DNA from: Pseudoclavibacter sp. CFCC 11306
GTDB taxonomy: Bacteria; Actinomycetota; Actinomycetes; Actinomycetales; Microbacteriaceae
DNA: 64,000 bases
Assembly: GCF_008831235.1 (NCBI RefSeq)
Contig: NZ_WBKF01000001.1
Coordinates: 620,001-684,000 of the forward strand
Direction: 5' to 3'
Under the pieces are notes generated by a model. The model saw only the letters and a program-made list of their open reading frames with translations. It had not been told where the DNA came from and did no database searches. The position numbers and the translations under genes are program-made. This document shows positions 26,789 to 35,661 of the stretch, piece by piece (within the stretch, counting starts at the first letter, position 1; each line of letters starts with the position of its first letter).

Positions 26789-27021
26789 CGCTGGTGCACT
26801 CCTGTATCCAGCCGCAGTCCCGGTCGCCCCGAGCCGGCTCCTCAAACTGTTCGCACGACCGCTGAGGTCGATGCGCCAAATTCAGCTCTATCGCAGGGCG
26901 TCCTGGCCCTGAACAGCATCTGCGTCGTGTCGACGACGCCTGTGATGCGCGTCTGCGCGTGAGGGCGACTCACGCGACCCAGCCCATTATCGCATGGAAT
27001 CCGGTGTTCGCCGCTGCGTGC

Positions 27022-27027
27022 CATAAT
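27022..27027 (+). promoter_or_regulatory. -10 element of the VKOR gene, leaderless
   Basis: CATAAT ends 6 nt before the ATG at 27034, the distance expected when the transcript begins at the start codon. No ribosome site precedes the ATG. A matching -35 is not evident, so this is a partial call. Confidence 0.35.
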
Positions 27028-27033
27028 GGCGGC

Positions 27034-27633
27034 ATGTCTGCAAACCGTCCGGGCACAGCCCTTTCCAAGCCGCTTGCCGTCACCATGGTCGTCATCGGCC
27101 TGGGCGGCCTGCTCGGAGCCTTCGAACTGGCCACTGAGTATGTCAAGACGCTGCAGAACCCTGCGTATACGCCGAACTGCTCGTTGAACATCCTGGTGAC
27201 CTGCGGGCCGAACATGCAGTCTTGGCAGGGCAGCCTCTTGGGGTTCCCCAACGCGCTGCTCGGTCTGATGTGCTTCATCTTCCCGATCGCCGTGGGGATG
27301 AGCACCTTGGCCGGTGCGCGCATGGCCCGCTGGTACTGGCAGCTCTTCAACATCGGCATGCTCGGCGGCTATGTGTTCATCACGTGGCTCTACTCGCAGA
27401 GCATCTTCGTCATCGGCACGCTGTGCCCGTGGTGCATGGAGGTCTGGTTCTTCATGATCTTCGGCTTCTGGTACATCACCGCCTGGAATCTGCGTGAAGG
27501 TCACTTCGGAAGCGGGCTCAAGCGCTTCGGGGTCTGGCTCTTCCACTGGGCATGGGTCGTCAGTCTGCTCAACCTCGTGCTGATCGCCGTGCTCGCCGAG
27601 ATCCGTCTCGGCTGGATCGAGTTCCTGCTCTGA
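27034..27633 (+). CDS. Vitamin K epoxide reductase (VKOR) family membrane protein
   Basis: Actinobacterial VKOR homologues reoxidise a DsbA-like partner and pass electrons to quinone, replacing DsbB in disulfide formation. The 199 residues have four to five hydrophobic helices. The loop cysteines are in TPNCSLNILVTCGP and the active-site CxxC is in IGTLCPWCMEVWF. I use the ATG at 27034; the frame is open further upstream but the extra residues are not family-like. It is alone on the plus strand and ends at a long palindromic terminator. Confidence 0.9.
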   Translation: MSANRPGTALSKPLAVTMVVIGLGGLLGAFELATEYVKTLQNPAYTPNCSLNILVTCGPNMQSWQGSLLGFPNALLGLMCFIFPIAVGMSTLAGARMARWYWQLFNIGMLGGYVFITWLYSQSIFVIGTLCPWCMEVWFFMIFGFWYITAWNLREGHFGSGLKRFGVWLFHWAWVVSLLNLVLIAVLAEIRLGWIEFLL

Positions 27634-27711
27634 CCGTGGTGCGCGGCGCTCAGGCGCTGCGCCGACCTGCTCAGCTCATGCATCAAGGCGCCTTGCGCGC
27701 CGCCGAGCCCT

Positions 27712-27765
27712 GCAGACGACAGAAGGGGCCGCGCTCTGCAGAGCGCGGCCCCTTCTGTCGTCTGC
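27712..27765. terminator. 54-bp perfect palindrome, bidirectional terminator
   Basis: Two 27-nt arms with no unpaired centre form a perfect palindrome centred between 27738 and 27739. It includes the block GGGGCCGCGCTC and its complement. It lies between the convergent VKOR and ndk genes, 78 bp after one stop and 25 bp after the other. The C/T-rich flanks serve as terminator tails on both strands. Confidence 0.85.
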
Positions 27766-27790
27766 GCAGGTCAACCGCGCACGGACAGGA

Positions 27791-28231
27791 TCAGGCGAAC
27801 CAGATGCCGATCTCACGCGCTGCAGACTGCGTCGAGTCAGAGGCGTGTACGACGTTGCGCTGCACCGAGACGCCCCAGTCACGGCCGAAGTCGCCGCGAA
27901 TGGTGCCGGGCGCTGCGACGGTCGGGTCGCTTGCGCCGAGCAGCGTGCGCACGCCGGGAACGACGTTGTCGCCCTCGAAGATCACGGCCACGATCGGCCC
28001 GCTGATCATGAAGTCGACGAGAGAGTCGAAGAACGGCTTGCCTTTGTGCTCGGCGTAGTGGCGTTCGAGCAGCTCCCGGGTCGGCTTCACCCATCGGATG
28101 TCTGCCAGACGGTAGCCTTTGCGCTCGATGCGGGCGAGCACCTCGCCGGTCAGTCCGCGTTCGACGCCATCCGGTTTCACCAGCACGAGGGTGTGGTCTG
28201 GGGTGATCTGCTTCTGCTCTGCAGTGGTCAT
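27791..28231 (-). CDS. ndk: Nucleoside diphosphate kinase
   Basis: Ndk exchanges the terminal phosphate between nucleoside triphosphates and diphosphates. The TLVLVKPDGVERGL start and the active-site His in RNVVHASDSTQSAARE are diagnostic. The 146 residues are slightly longer than the usual ~137-140 because of the N-terminal MTTAEQKQIT. A ribosome site AAAGGA precedes the ATG. It lies at the end of the ileS-folC-DUF4233 run. Confidence 0.97.
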   Translation of the reverse strand: MTTAEQKQITPDHTLVLVKPDGVERGLTGEVLARIERKGYRLADIRWVKPTRELLERHYAEHKGKPFFDSLVDFMISGPIVAVIFEGDNVVPGVRTLLGASDPTVAAPGTIRGDFGRDWGVSVQRNVVHASDSTQSAAREIGIWFA

Positions 28232-28256
28232 CTGTCGATTCCTTTCGGGTGTTTCG

Positions 28257-28667
28257 TCAGTGTTGGGTCGGTTGTTCGTGCTGCAGGGCTGCAGCTTCCC
28301 GGTCTGCGCGTGCTGCCGCGACCATGATGTAAATCCACAGGGCCAGGCAGATCAGCGACACGAAGAAGATGAACCCGCTGAAGAGGCCGGCGAGCACCAG
28401 CACGACCTGCACCGCCCACCCGAGCCAGAGCCCGATGGAGCCACGACGCATACAGGCGAGAGCGAGCACGAGCAGCAGCATCGAGCCGGCACCGACCCAC
28501 CAGACCAGCGGCGACGAGATCAGCCGCAGCCCGAAGAGCACCAGGGTATAGAAGATGATCACGAACGACTCGAAACCGAGCATCACGCTGCAGAGCTTCT
28601 GACGAAGTCTCACACCGCTGCTCGGAACCGCACCGTCTGCGCTGTTCGGAGGTTTCATCGCCTTCAT
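28257..28667 (-). CDS. DUF4233 membrane protein
   Basis: A 136-residue protein with four hydrophobic helices (SFVIIFYTLVLFGLRL; VWWVGAGSMLLLVLALAC; WLGWAVQVVLVLAGLFSGF; IFFVSLICLALWIYIMVA) and short charged ends. Position between folC and ndk and the helix pattern match the DUF4233 family of actinobacteria; the function is unknown. I use the ATG at 28667; a second at 28658 is possible. The larger open frame upstream overlaps folC and is not used. Confidence 0.78.
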   Translation of the reverse strand: MKAMKPPNSADGAVPSSGVRLRQKLCSVMLGFESFVIIFYTLVLFGLRLISSPLVWWVGAGSMLLLVLALACMRRGSIGLWLGWAVQVVLVLAGLFSGFIFFVSLICLALWIYIMVAAARADREAAALQHEQPTQH

Positions 28668-28689
28668 TCTACGTGCTGCGGCCCGATGG

Positions 28690-30189
28690 TCAGAACCGGT
28701 CTCCTGGCTCCATGCTGTCTGGCCACATCTCGTTGGCGTCGTCGTCTTCGGCAGCCGACGCCTCAAGGGCGTCCTTCGCCGCCTCGACGTCGGCATCCGA
28801 CGTCGCATCCGCTGCCACCGCAGAGGTGTCGGCGTCCGTCAGCGCGGCCACCTCGCCGATGACCGTGATCGACCCGGTGACGATGATGCCGGAGTGCTCG
28901 ACCTCGCGTGCCAGGTAGCGGGCCTCGTCCAAGGCCTCTTCGACATCGTCGACCACCCTGACCCGCTCTGTGCCGAACATCTCGACCGCCAGCGCGGCCA
29001 GGTCGTCTGCGGGGATCGCCCGCGGCGAGTGCGAGGCGGTCACCACCACCTCGTCGACGGCGCCGTCGAGCGCCTGCAGAAAGCCCTTCGCGTCTTTGTC
29101 GGACAGCACGCCGATCACGGCGACGGTGCGATCGAAGTGAAAGTTCTCGACCAGCGCACGGGCCAGGCTGCGCGCTCCGTGTGGGTTGTGCGCGGCGTCG
29201 ATGATGATCGTCGGGTCGGTGCCGACCACCTGCAGCCGACCGGGCGACTTGGCCGAGGCGATGCCCGGCTCGACGACATCGGCGCCCAGCGGCACGTTTC
29301 CCCCGCCGAGAAAGGCCTCGACGGCGGCGATCGCCAGCGCGGCGTTCTGCGCCTGATGCTCGCCGTAGAGCGGCAGCGCGAGATCGCGATAGGTGCCGGC
29401 CAGGCCGCGCACGTCGATCACCTGCCCGCCAACAGCCGGCTGCGCGCCCAACACCTCGAAGTCGGTGCCCGCACGCTTCAGCGTGATGCCCAAAGCGTCG
29501 GCTTTGGCCTGCAGCTCGCGCATCGCCTCCGGTGCCTGCGCGGCGGTCACCGCGATGGCGCCCGGCTTCATGATGCCGGCCTTCGTATGCGCGATCTCGG
29601 CGATCGTACTGCCCAGCACCTTGGTGTGGTCGAGCGCGATCGGTGCGAACACCGCGACGTCGCCGTCGGCGGTGTTCGTCGAATCCCACTCCCCACCCAC
29701 GCCCACCTCGAGGCAGATCACATCGACAGGTGCGTCGGCGAACGCCGCGAAGGCGAGCACGGTCAGCGCTTCGAAGAACGTCAGCGCCGCCCGGCCTTCG
29801 CCGCGCAGCTGCTCGTCGACCATTTCGACGAAGGGCTGTACGTCCTCCCACGTGCCCAGCAGCCGCTCGTCGGTGATCGGCGATCCGTCGATCACGATGC
29901 GCTCGTTGAAGCGCACCAGATGGGGGCTGGTGAACACCCCCACTCGCAGGCCGGCCGACGCCAGCATCGAGGCGGCGATGCGTGCCGTCGACGACTTGCC
30001 GTTGGTGCCGGTGATATGGATGATGCGGTACGACTTCTGCGGGTCGCCCAACAGATCGAGCACCCGAGCGACCGCGTCAAGCCGTGGCTCGATGCGGTTC
30101 TCAGGAGCCCGCCCATAGAGCTGCTCGGTGAGCTGCTCGACGCTGTTCGGGGCGAGGGCAGCCGTCGTGGCGTTGCGTGCGTCAGTCAC
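28690..30189 (-). CDS. folC: Bifunctional dihydrofolate synthase/folylpolyglutamate synthase
   Basis: FolC is a Mur-ligase-type enzyme that adds glutamate to dihydropteroate and folates. ATP binding is at IIHITGTNGKSSTARI; the family block FTSPHLVRFNERI follows, and the central domain has GVGGEWDSTN. The C-terminal ~35 residues are an acidic Ala/Asp/Glu-rich extension (TDADTSAVAADATSDAD) not needed for the fold. GTG start follows GAAGG and lies 4 bp after the ileS stop. Together with pabB/pabC this gives two folate steps in the window. Confidence 0.95.
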   Translation of the reverse strand: MTDARNATTAALAPNSVEQLTEQLYGRAPENRIEPRLDAVARVLDLLGDPQKSYRIIHITGTNGKSSTARIAASMLASAGLRVGVFTSPHLVRFNERIVIDGSPITDERLLGTWEDVQPFVEMVDEQLRGEGRAALTFFEALTVLAFAAFADAPVDVICLEVGVGGEWDSTNTADGDVAVFAPIALDHTKVLGSTIAEIAHTKAGIMKPGAIAVTAAQAPEAMRELQAKADALGITLKRAGTDFEVLGAQPAVGGQVIDVRGLAGTYRDLALPLYGEHQAQNAALAIAAVEAFLGGGNVPLGADVVEPGIASAKSPGRLQVVGTDPTIIIDAAHNPHGARSLARALVENFHFDRTVAVIGVLSDKDAKGFLQALDGAVDEVVVTASHSPRAIPADDLAALAVEMFGTERVRVVDDVEEALDEARYLAREVEHSGIIVTGSITVIGEVAALTDADTSAVAADATSDADVEAAKDALEASAAEDDDANEMWPDSMEPGDRF

Positions 30190-30193
30190 AGGT

Positions 30194-33100
30194 TCAGGCC
30201 TTCTCGATCAGGATGCCGACCCGCTCGCCGTCGCCGACGGGCTGGTCTGCCTCGTCGCCGAGCGCTTCGACGGTGACGACATGGAGGTCGGTCGCAAGTG
30301 TCTCGGCGGCGATCAGATCACGATTGGCCTCGAGCGCCGCACGCACAGCGTCGTCGCCGCCCAAGGTGAGGTGGATGCGATCGCTGATCTCGAGTCCGGC
30401 TGCGCGTCGTGCCTGCTGCACCTGGCGCACCGTGTCACGCGCAAGCCCTTCGGCGGCGAGCTCAGGGGTCACCGCGGTTTCGAGCAGGACGAAACCGCCG
30501 CCCGAAAGCAGCCCGACCGCGTGATCGGTGCCTCTGTCAGAGCTCGCGTCGGCGACCAGATCGATCGAGTACTCCCCCGGCTGCAGGGCGATGCCGCCCG
30601 AGACGACTTGGTCGCCCTCTGCACTCCAGTCGCCGGTCTTGGAGCCCTTGATGGCGGTCTGCACCTCGCGCCCGAGGCGTGGGCCACACACCCGAGCATG
30701 CACGGTCAGTCGCTTTGACACGCCGAAGCGCTCTGCGGTCTGCTCGCTGAGCTCGACGAGGTCGACCGACTTCACGTTGAGCTCGTCACGCAGGATGTCG
30801 GCGAACGGAGCCAGCGCATCCGCGCCCGCCTCGACGACGGTGAGCTTCGACAGCGGCAGACGCACCCGCAGGTGCTCGGCCTTGCGCAGCGCGAGGGCGG
30901 CGCTCGAGACGTCGCGCACTTGGTCCATCGCGGCGACCAGGTCGTCGTCTTTCGGGAACGCACCGGCATCGGGCCAGTTCTGCAGGTGCACGCTCTCGCC
31001 CCCGGTGAGATCCTTCCAGATGCGCTCGGTGACCAGCGGCAGCAGCGGAGCGGCCACACGCGTGACCGTCTCGAGCACCGTGTAGAGCGTGTCGAACGCG
31101 TCGGTGTCTTCGCCCACCCAGAAACGGTCGCGACTGCGTCGCACGTACCAGTTGGTCAGCACGTCTGCGAACTGCCTCAGCGCGTCGGTCGCGTCGACGC
31201 CGTTGAGGCCTTCGAGCGCGGCCTCGACCGTGCGCACCAGGTCACCGGTCTTGGCCAGCAGGTACCGGTCGAGCACGTCGGTCGAGTCGGTTCGCCACTT
31301 CGCCTCGTAGCCGGACGCCGACGAACCGGCGGGCCGTGCCGTGTTCGCGTACATCTGGAAGAAGTACCAGGTGCTCCAGAGCGGCAGGATGACCTGGCGC
31401 ACACCTTCGCGGATGCCCTCTTCGGTCACGATGAGGTTGCCGCCGCGCAGCACCGGGCTCGACATCAGGAACCAGCGCATGGCGTCCGAGCCGTCGCGAT
31501 CGAAGACCTCGTTGACGTCGGGATAGTTGCGCAGGGACTTCGACATTTTCTGCCCGTCGTTGCCGAGCACGATGCCGTGGCTGATCACGTTGGTGAATGC
31601 GGGGCGGTCGAAGAGCGCGGTGGCGAGCACATGCATGTTGTAGAACCAGCCGCGGGTCTGCCCGATGTACTCGACGATGAAGTCAGAGGGGTTGTGGGTG
31701 TCGAACCACTCTTTGTTCTCGAACGGGTAGTGCACCTGTGCGAAGGGCATCGAGCCCGACTCGAACCAGCAGTCGAGCACCTCGGGCACGCGGCGCATGG
31801 TCGACTTGCCGGTCGGGTCGTCGGGATTCGGCCGGGTGAGCTCGTCGATGTAGGGCCGGTGCAGGTTGTCGACCTTCACACCGAAGTCATGTTCGAGCTG
31901 CTCGATCGAGCCGTAGACGTCGACGCGCGGGTACTCGGGATCGTCGCTCTTCCACACCGGGATCGGTGCGCCCCAGTAGCGGTTGCGCGAGATGTTCCAG
32001 TCGCGGGCGTTCTCGAGCCACTTGCCGAACTGACCGTCTTTGACGTTGTCGGGCACCCAGTTGATCTGCTGGTTGAGCGCGATCATGCGGTCTTTGACCT
32101 TGGTCACGTTCACGAACCAGGCAGGCAGCGCCATGTAGATGAGCGGCTTGCCGCTGCGCCAGGAGTGCGGGTAGGAGTGCTCGATGGTCGCCTGTTCGAG
32201 CAGACGGCCGTGCGACTTGACCAGCTTGATCAGCGTCTTGTTCGCCTCGAACACGTTTACTCCGGCGACCTCGGGCACGCTGGGCAGAAACTCACCCGCC
32301 TGATTGACCGAGAGTACGACGGGGATGTCGTACTTCTGGCAGGTCAGCTGGTCGTCTTCGCCATAGGCCGGAGCCTGATGGACGATGCCCGTGCCGTCTG
32401 TGGTCGACACGTAGTCAGCCACCAGGATCTGCCAGGCGTTCTGCGTGCCGTACTGCTCTGCATCGGCGAAGTAGTCGAACAGGCGCTCGTAACGCACGTG
32501 CTCGAGTTCGGCACCCTGCAGCGTGCGCTCCACGGCATCCTGCGCGGCCCCGGCAGAGTCATACCCCAGGGCCTTCGCATGTGACCCGACCAGATCGCGG
32601 GCCAGCACGAACCGTGTGCCCGCAGGCGAGCCGTCGCCTGCACCGGCCTCACCGGCAGGCACGACCGCATAGACGATCTCGGGGCCGACCGCGAGCGCGA
32701 GGTTCGTCGGCAGCGTCCACGGGGTCGTCGTCCAGGCGATCGCCTTGGCACCCTCGAGCCCGAGCGCGGCTGCTTTGTCGCCGGTCAGCGGGAAGGTGAC
32801 CGTGACGGTGGGATCCTGACGCATCCTGTAGGCGTCGTCGAGCTTCGTCTCCTGGTTCGACAGCGGCGTCTGCTCGTACCAGCTGTAGGGCAGCACACGA
32901 TAGCCGTCGTAGATCAGGCCCTTGTCATAGAGGGTCTTGAACGCCCAGATGACGCTCTCCATGTAGGTGAGGTCGAGCGTCTTGTAGTCGTTGTCGAAGT
33001 CGACCCAGCGGGCCGAGCGAGTGACGTACTCGCGCCACTCGTTGGTGAAGCGCAGCACGCTGGCGCGAGTCGCCTCGTTGAACTTCGCGATGCCGAAGGT

Positions 33101-33469
33101 CTCTTCGATCTCGCGCTTGTCGGTGATGCCGAGTTCTTTCTCGGCCTGCAGCTCAGCGGGCAGCCCGTGGGTGTCCCAGCCGAAGCGGCGCTCGACGCGC
33201 TGGCCGCGCATGGTGTGAAAGCGGGGAAAGACGTCTTTGGCATAGCCGGTCAGCAGGTGCCCATAGTGCGGCAGACCGTTGGCGAACGGAGGGCCGTCGT
33301 AGAAGACCCACTCGGGGGCGTGCTGGTCGCGTCGCTGGTCGATCGACTTCTGAAAGGTGTCATCGCCCTTCCAGAAGGCCAGGATGCCCTGCTCGACAGC
33401 GGGGAAGCTCGGCGAAGGCTGGACTGATTCGGGATGCTCGCTGCCGGGGCTGGGAAGCGGATAGACCAT
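30194..33469 (-). CDS. ileS: Isoleucyl-tRNA synthetase
   Basis: This class I synthetase charges tRNA-Ile. The HIGH-like motif is in [16 protein letters not shown] (~66) and KMSKS in [14 protein letters not shown] (~643). The editing domain lies between. A length of 1,091 and style match the long, eukaryote-like type of IleRS that is often mupirocin-tolerant. I use the ATG at 33469, whose MVYPLPSP start resembles relatives; a GTG four codons earlier (33481) is the alternative. A T-box leader precedes it. Confidence 0.96.
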   Translation of the reverse strand: MVYPLPSPGSEHPESVQPSPSFPAVEQGILAFWKGDDTFQKSIDQRRDQHAPEWVFYDGPPFANGLPHYGHLLTGYAKDVFPRFHTMRGQRVERRFGWDTHGLPAELQAEKELGITDKREIEETFGIAKFNEATRASVLRFTNEWREYVTRSARWVDFDNDYKTLDLTYMESVIWAFKTLYDKGLIYDGYRVLPYSWYEQTPLSNQETKLDDAYRMRQDPTVTVTFPLTGDKAAALGLEGAKAIAWTTTPWTLPTNLALAVGPEIVYAVVPAGEAGAGDGSPAGTRFVLARDLVGSHAKALGYDSAGAAQDAVERTLQGAELEHVRYERLFDYFADAEQYGTQNAWQILVADYVSTTDGTGIVHQAPAYGEDDQLTCQKYDIPVVLSVNQAGEFLPSVPEVAGVNVFEANKTLIKLVKSHGRLLEQATIEHSYPHSWRSGKPLIYMALPAWFVNVTKVKDRMIALNQQINWVPDNVKDGQFGKWLENARDWNISRNRYWGAPIPVWKSDDPEYPRVDVYGSIEQLEHDFGVKVDNLHRPYIDELTRPNPDDPTGKSTMRRVPEVLDCWFESGSMPFAQVHYPFENKEWFDTHNPSDFIVEYIGQTRGWFYNMHVLATALFDRPAFTNVISHGIVLGNDGQKMSKSLRNYPDVNEVFDRDGSDAMRWFLMSSPVLRGGNLIVTEEGIREGVRQVILPLWSTWYFFQMYANTARPAGSSASGYEAKWRTDSTDVLDRYLLAKTGDLVRTVEAALEGLNGVDATDALRQFADVLTNWYVRRSRDRFWVGEDTDAFDTLYTVLETVTRVAAPLLPLVTERIWKDLTGGESVHLQNWPDAGAFPKDDDLVAAMDQVRDVSSAALALRKAEHLRVRLPLSKLTVVEAGADALAPFADILRDELNVKSVDLVELSEQTAERFGVSKRLTVHARVCGPRLGREVQTAIKGSKTGDWSAEGDQVVSGGIALQPGEYSIDLVADASSDRGTDHAVGLLSGGGFVLLETAVTPELAAEGLARDTVRQVQQARRAAGLEISDRIHLTLGGDDAVRAALEANRDLIAAETLATDLHVVTVEALGDEADQPVGDGERVGILIEKA

Positions 33470-33481
33470 TGCGCGTGTCAC

Positions 33482-33700
33482 TCTCGTGCTCGTTCACCTG
33501 CACGAGGACGCCGCCCTTCTGCGAAAGACGTGCGCGGTACCACCTCGCTTGCTCGCCTGTCTCGTCTGATGACGACACCGACGAACCGCTTCTCTTCGGC
33601 TGTCTCGGGCCGGACCCGTCTGGGTCTACTGCGCCTGTCGTTCGCGGCGACCTGCGGTTCTTCCAGATGCTCCCCGGTGATGGCCGGATCAGTGCAGTAT
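33482..33700 (-). promoter_or_regulatory. T-box riboswitch of ileS (short Stem I, probably translational)
   Basis: The minus-strand leader contains the T-box core GAGGTGGTACCGCG around 33528-33545, whose UGGU would pair with the ACCA end of uncharged tRNA-Ile. About 120 nt earlier is a short stem-loop with CCGGCCATCACCGG, where ATC is a plausible isoleucine specifier, followed by a GACCCAGACGGGTC stem. This matches the compact actinobacterial ileS T-boxes that control ribosome access. A TACACT -10-like box lies at 33704-33709. Confidence 0.85.
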
Positions 33701-33754
33701 CTCAGTGTAGCGCGATCGGCCCGACCCCGCAGAGGCCACGGGGTGCCCCTGCAA

Positions 33755-34189
33755 TCAGGCTGCGCCCTCCGGTTCCGCCTCCGGCTCTGGGCCGAAAGCG
33801 AATCGACGACCCGTGATCTCGCTGACCACGATGCGCACGACGTTCTCTTTGACGGTCGGCACCCACGGCCTGAGCCCGGCCTGTTCGGCCGCTTCGAGTG
33901 CGCTCGCAGAGGTCAGCACCTCGGCAGTTCCTTTGGCCACGACGCTCCAACCGCCCGTCTCGGTGTACTGCTCGGTCTGGAAGGCGACCTTCGGGTTCGC
34001 CGTCACGCCGAAGAGCTTCGTGCCGGGAGCGGTGCGCAGCAGGATGCTGCGGTCGCGAACAGCGTAGTTCACGGGCAGCACCTCAGGGGCATCGTTGACG
34101 ATGAAACCGAGATGGCCGAGGGTGTTCGTGGTGAACAGCTGCCAGGCCTCGTCTTCGCCGACTCGAGTGATCACTGTGTTGTCTTCCAT
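33755..34189 (-). CDS. Pyridoxamine 5'-phosphate oxidase-like flavin-binding protein
   Basis: This 144-residue split-barrel protein likely binds FMN or F420. Family features are the N-terminal TLGHLGFIVNDAPEVLPVNY, the strand SILLRTAPGTKLFGVTAN and the VAFQTE segment. It is close to the Pyridox_ox_2 type. Such proteins act as reductases or flavin binders of unknown substrate, so no precise role is assigned. It stands alone upstream of the ileS leader. Confidence 0.8.
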   Translation of the reverse strand: MEDNTVITRVGEDEAWQLFTTNTLGHLGFIVNDAPEVLPVNYAVRDRSILLRTAPGTKLFGVTANPKVAFQTEQYTETGGWSVVAKGTAEVLTSASALEAAEQAGLRPWVPTVKENVVRIVVSEITGRRFAFGPEPEAEPEGAA

Positions 34190-34268
34190 ACATCAGATGT
34201 ACACCCTGTGGTGGGAAGAGTCCACTCTGGACGTCGAGTGGCAGAGGCCTCGCGAGCCTCGGTGAGCG

Positions 34269-35498
34269 TCAGTACCAGCCGGTCGACTGCGAGTGACCCC
34301 AAGCGCCACAGGGCGTGCCGTAGCGACCGCGAATGTAGCCCAGCCCCCACTCGATCTGCGTCTGAGCGTTGGTTCTCCAGTCAGCTCCGACTGAGCCCAT
34401 CTTGCTGCCCGGCAGAGACTGCGGAATGCCATAGGCACCGCTGCTGCGGTTCTCAGCGTTGACCTGCCACCCAGACTCTTTCTGCCAGAGATTGACCAGA
34501 CAGACGAACTGGTCGTTGCCCCAGCCCATCTGGGCGATGCGCGACTGAGCGTACGCCTTCGCCGCCGCAGGAGACGAACCGCCGCTCGGCGCTGGGGCCG
34601 GAGCTGGTGCCGGTGCAGGCGCAGGAGCCGGCGCAGGAGCGGGAGCAGGACGGTTCGGTGCAGCTGGCGTCTGCGGCTGAGCCGGCGCGCTGCTGCGGGC
34701 TGGCGCACTGTCGGAGGCTGCGGCCTGCGGCTGGTTCGATGCGGCGATCGAGGCCGCCAGCTCACGCTGTCGTCGCTCCTCGGCCTCCTGCGCCGCAGTC
34801 GTGCGCTTGATGTCGGCAAGCTGCTGCAGCAGCCCCTGCTGCTGGGTCTGCAGAGCGCTGACAGCCGCGTCAGCCGAAGCGGATGCCGCACTCGCGGCCT
34901 GAGCGTCGCTCTCGGCTTCGCGGGCGAGACGCTCGCGTTCGGATTCGACCTGCTGCTGCTGGTCGGTGAGCGCCTGGAGCTCGCTGGCTCGCTGCCCTGC
35001 CTCGGTCATGCGCTGATCGGTCTGCTGCGAGACCTGCCCGAGTGTGGTCAGCCGCCAGAGCGCGGCAGAGGGATCGCGACTGGTCACGAGCTGCCCCGCC
35101 GGGTCTGCCTCCATCCCGGTGCCTCGCGCGAGCTGCTGCACTGCGGAGGTGCTGTTTCGACGAGCTTCGTCGGCGGCGGCGCGAGCGGTGTCGATCTGTC
35201 CCTGCAGCGCCGCCACCTGCTCTGTGGCCGTGGTGAGGGCCTGTTGGGCGTCGCTCGCATCGCCCTGTGCGCGTACCGCGGCGTCACCGGCTTCGTCGGA
35301 ACGTTGCTCGAGATCATCGAGCTGCCCGTTGATCGCGTCGATCTGCGACTGGGTGTCACCGGCGGCATCGGCACGGGCGAGAGGCAGGTCGACCCGCCCG
35401 GGGGCGAGCGACGAAGGGGTGACCGCGAGAGCGGTTGCCAGCGTGCACGCAGCCGCAGACCCTGCCACCCAGCGCAGCGGTCGTCGTCTCGAGGTCAT
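34269..35498 (-). CDS. Secreted coiled-coil protein with C-terminal transglycosylase-like domain
   Basis: A signal peptide (SAAACTLATALAVTPSSLA) is followed by a long coiled coil (~50-240), a Pro/Ala linker of repeated AP (~275-305) and a ~95-residue C-terminal domain. The domain contains FVCLVNLWQKESGW, SSGAYGIPQSLPGSKM and QIEWGLGYIRGRYG, typical of the lysozyme-like fold of secreted actinobacterial transglycosylases, with Glu in QKESGW as the likely catalytic acid. The coiled-coil arm resembles RipA/EnvC-type cell-separation proteins. Start at the ATG 35498; a GTG at 35510 is possible. Confidence 0.85.
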   Translation of the reverse strand: MTSRRRPLRWVAGSAAACTLATALAVTPSSLAPGRVDLPLARADAAGDTQSQIDAINGQLDDLEQRSDEAGDAAVRAQGDASDAQQALTTATEQVAALQGQIDTARAAADEARRNSTSAVQQLARGTGMEADPAGQLVTSRDPSAALWRLTTLGQVSQQTDQRMTEAGQRASELQALTDQQQQVESERERLAREAESDAQAASAASASADAAVSALQTQQQGLLQQLADIKRTTAAQEAEERRQRELAASIAASNQPQAAASDSAPARSSAPAQPQTPAAPNRPAPAPAPAPAPAPAPAPAPAPSGGSSPAAAKAYAQSRIAQMGWGNDQFVCLVNLWQKESGWQVNAENRSSGAYGIPQSLPGSKMGSVGADWRTNAQTQIEWGLGYIRGRYGTPCGAWGHSQSTGWY

Positions 35499-35661
35499 CC
35501 GGTCTCTCACTCTCCTGCAGCGATGCGTCGTCCGACCGAGTGAGGCGAGAACCGCCCCCAGCTCGTCAAGACGACACTCTCGACCCTAGTCAACCCATGC
35601 CGTGTTCGCATCTGCGCCCGCGAAGCCAGAGCTGGCAGCCGCAGAGAGGCTCCCGCCCCTG

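Noticed and set aside
30872-32584. 570-codon open frame opposite ileS
   Set aside because: Antisense of the IleRS catalytic region; composition follows the complement of real codons.
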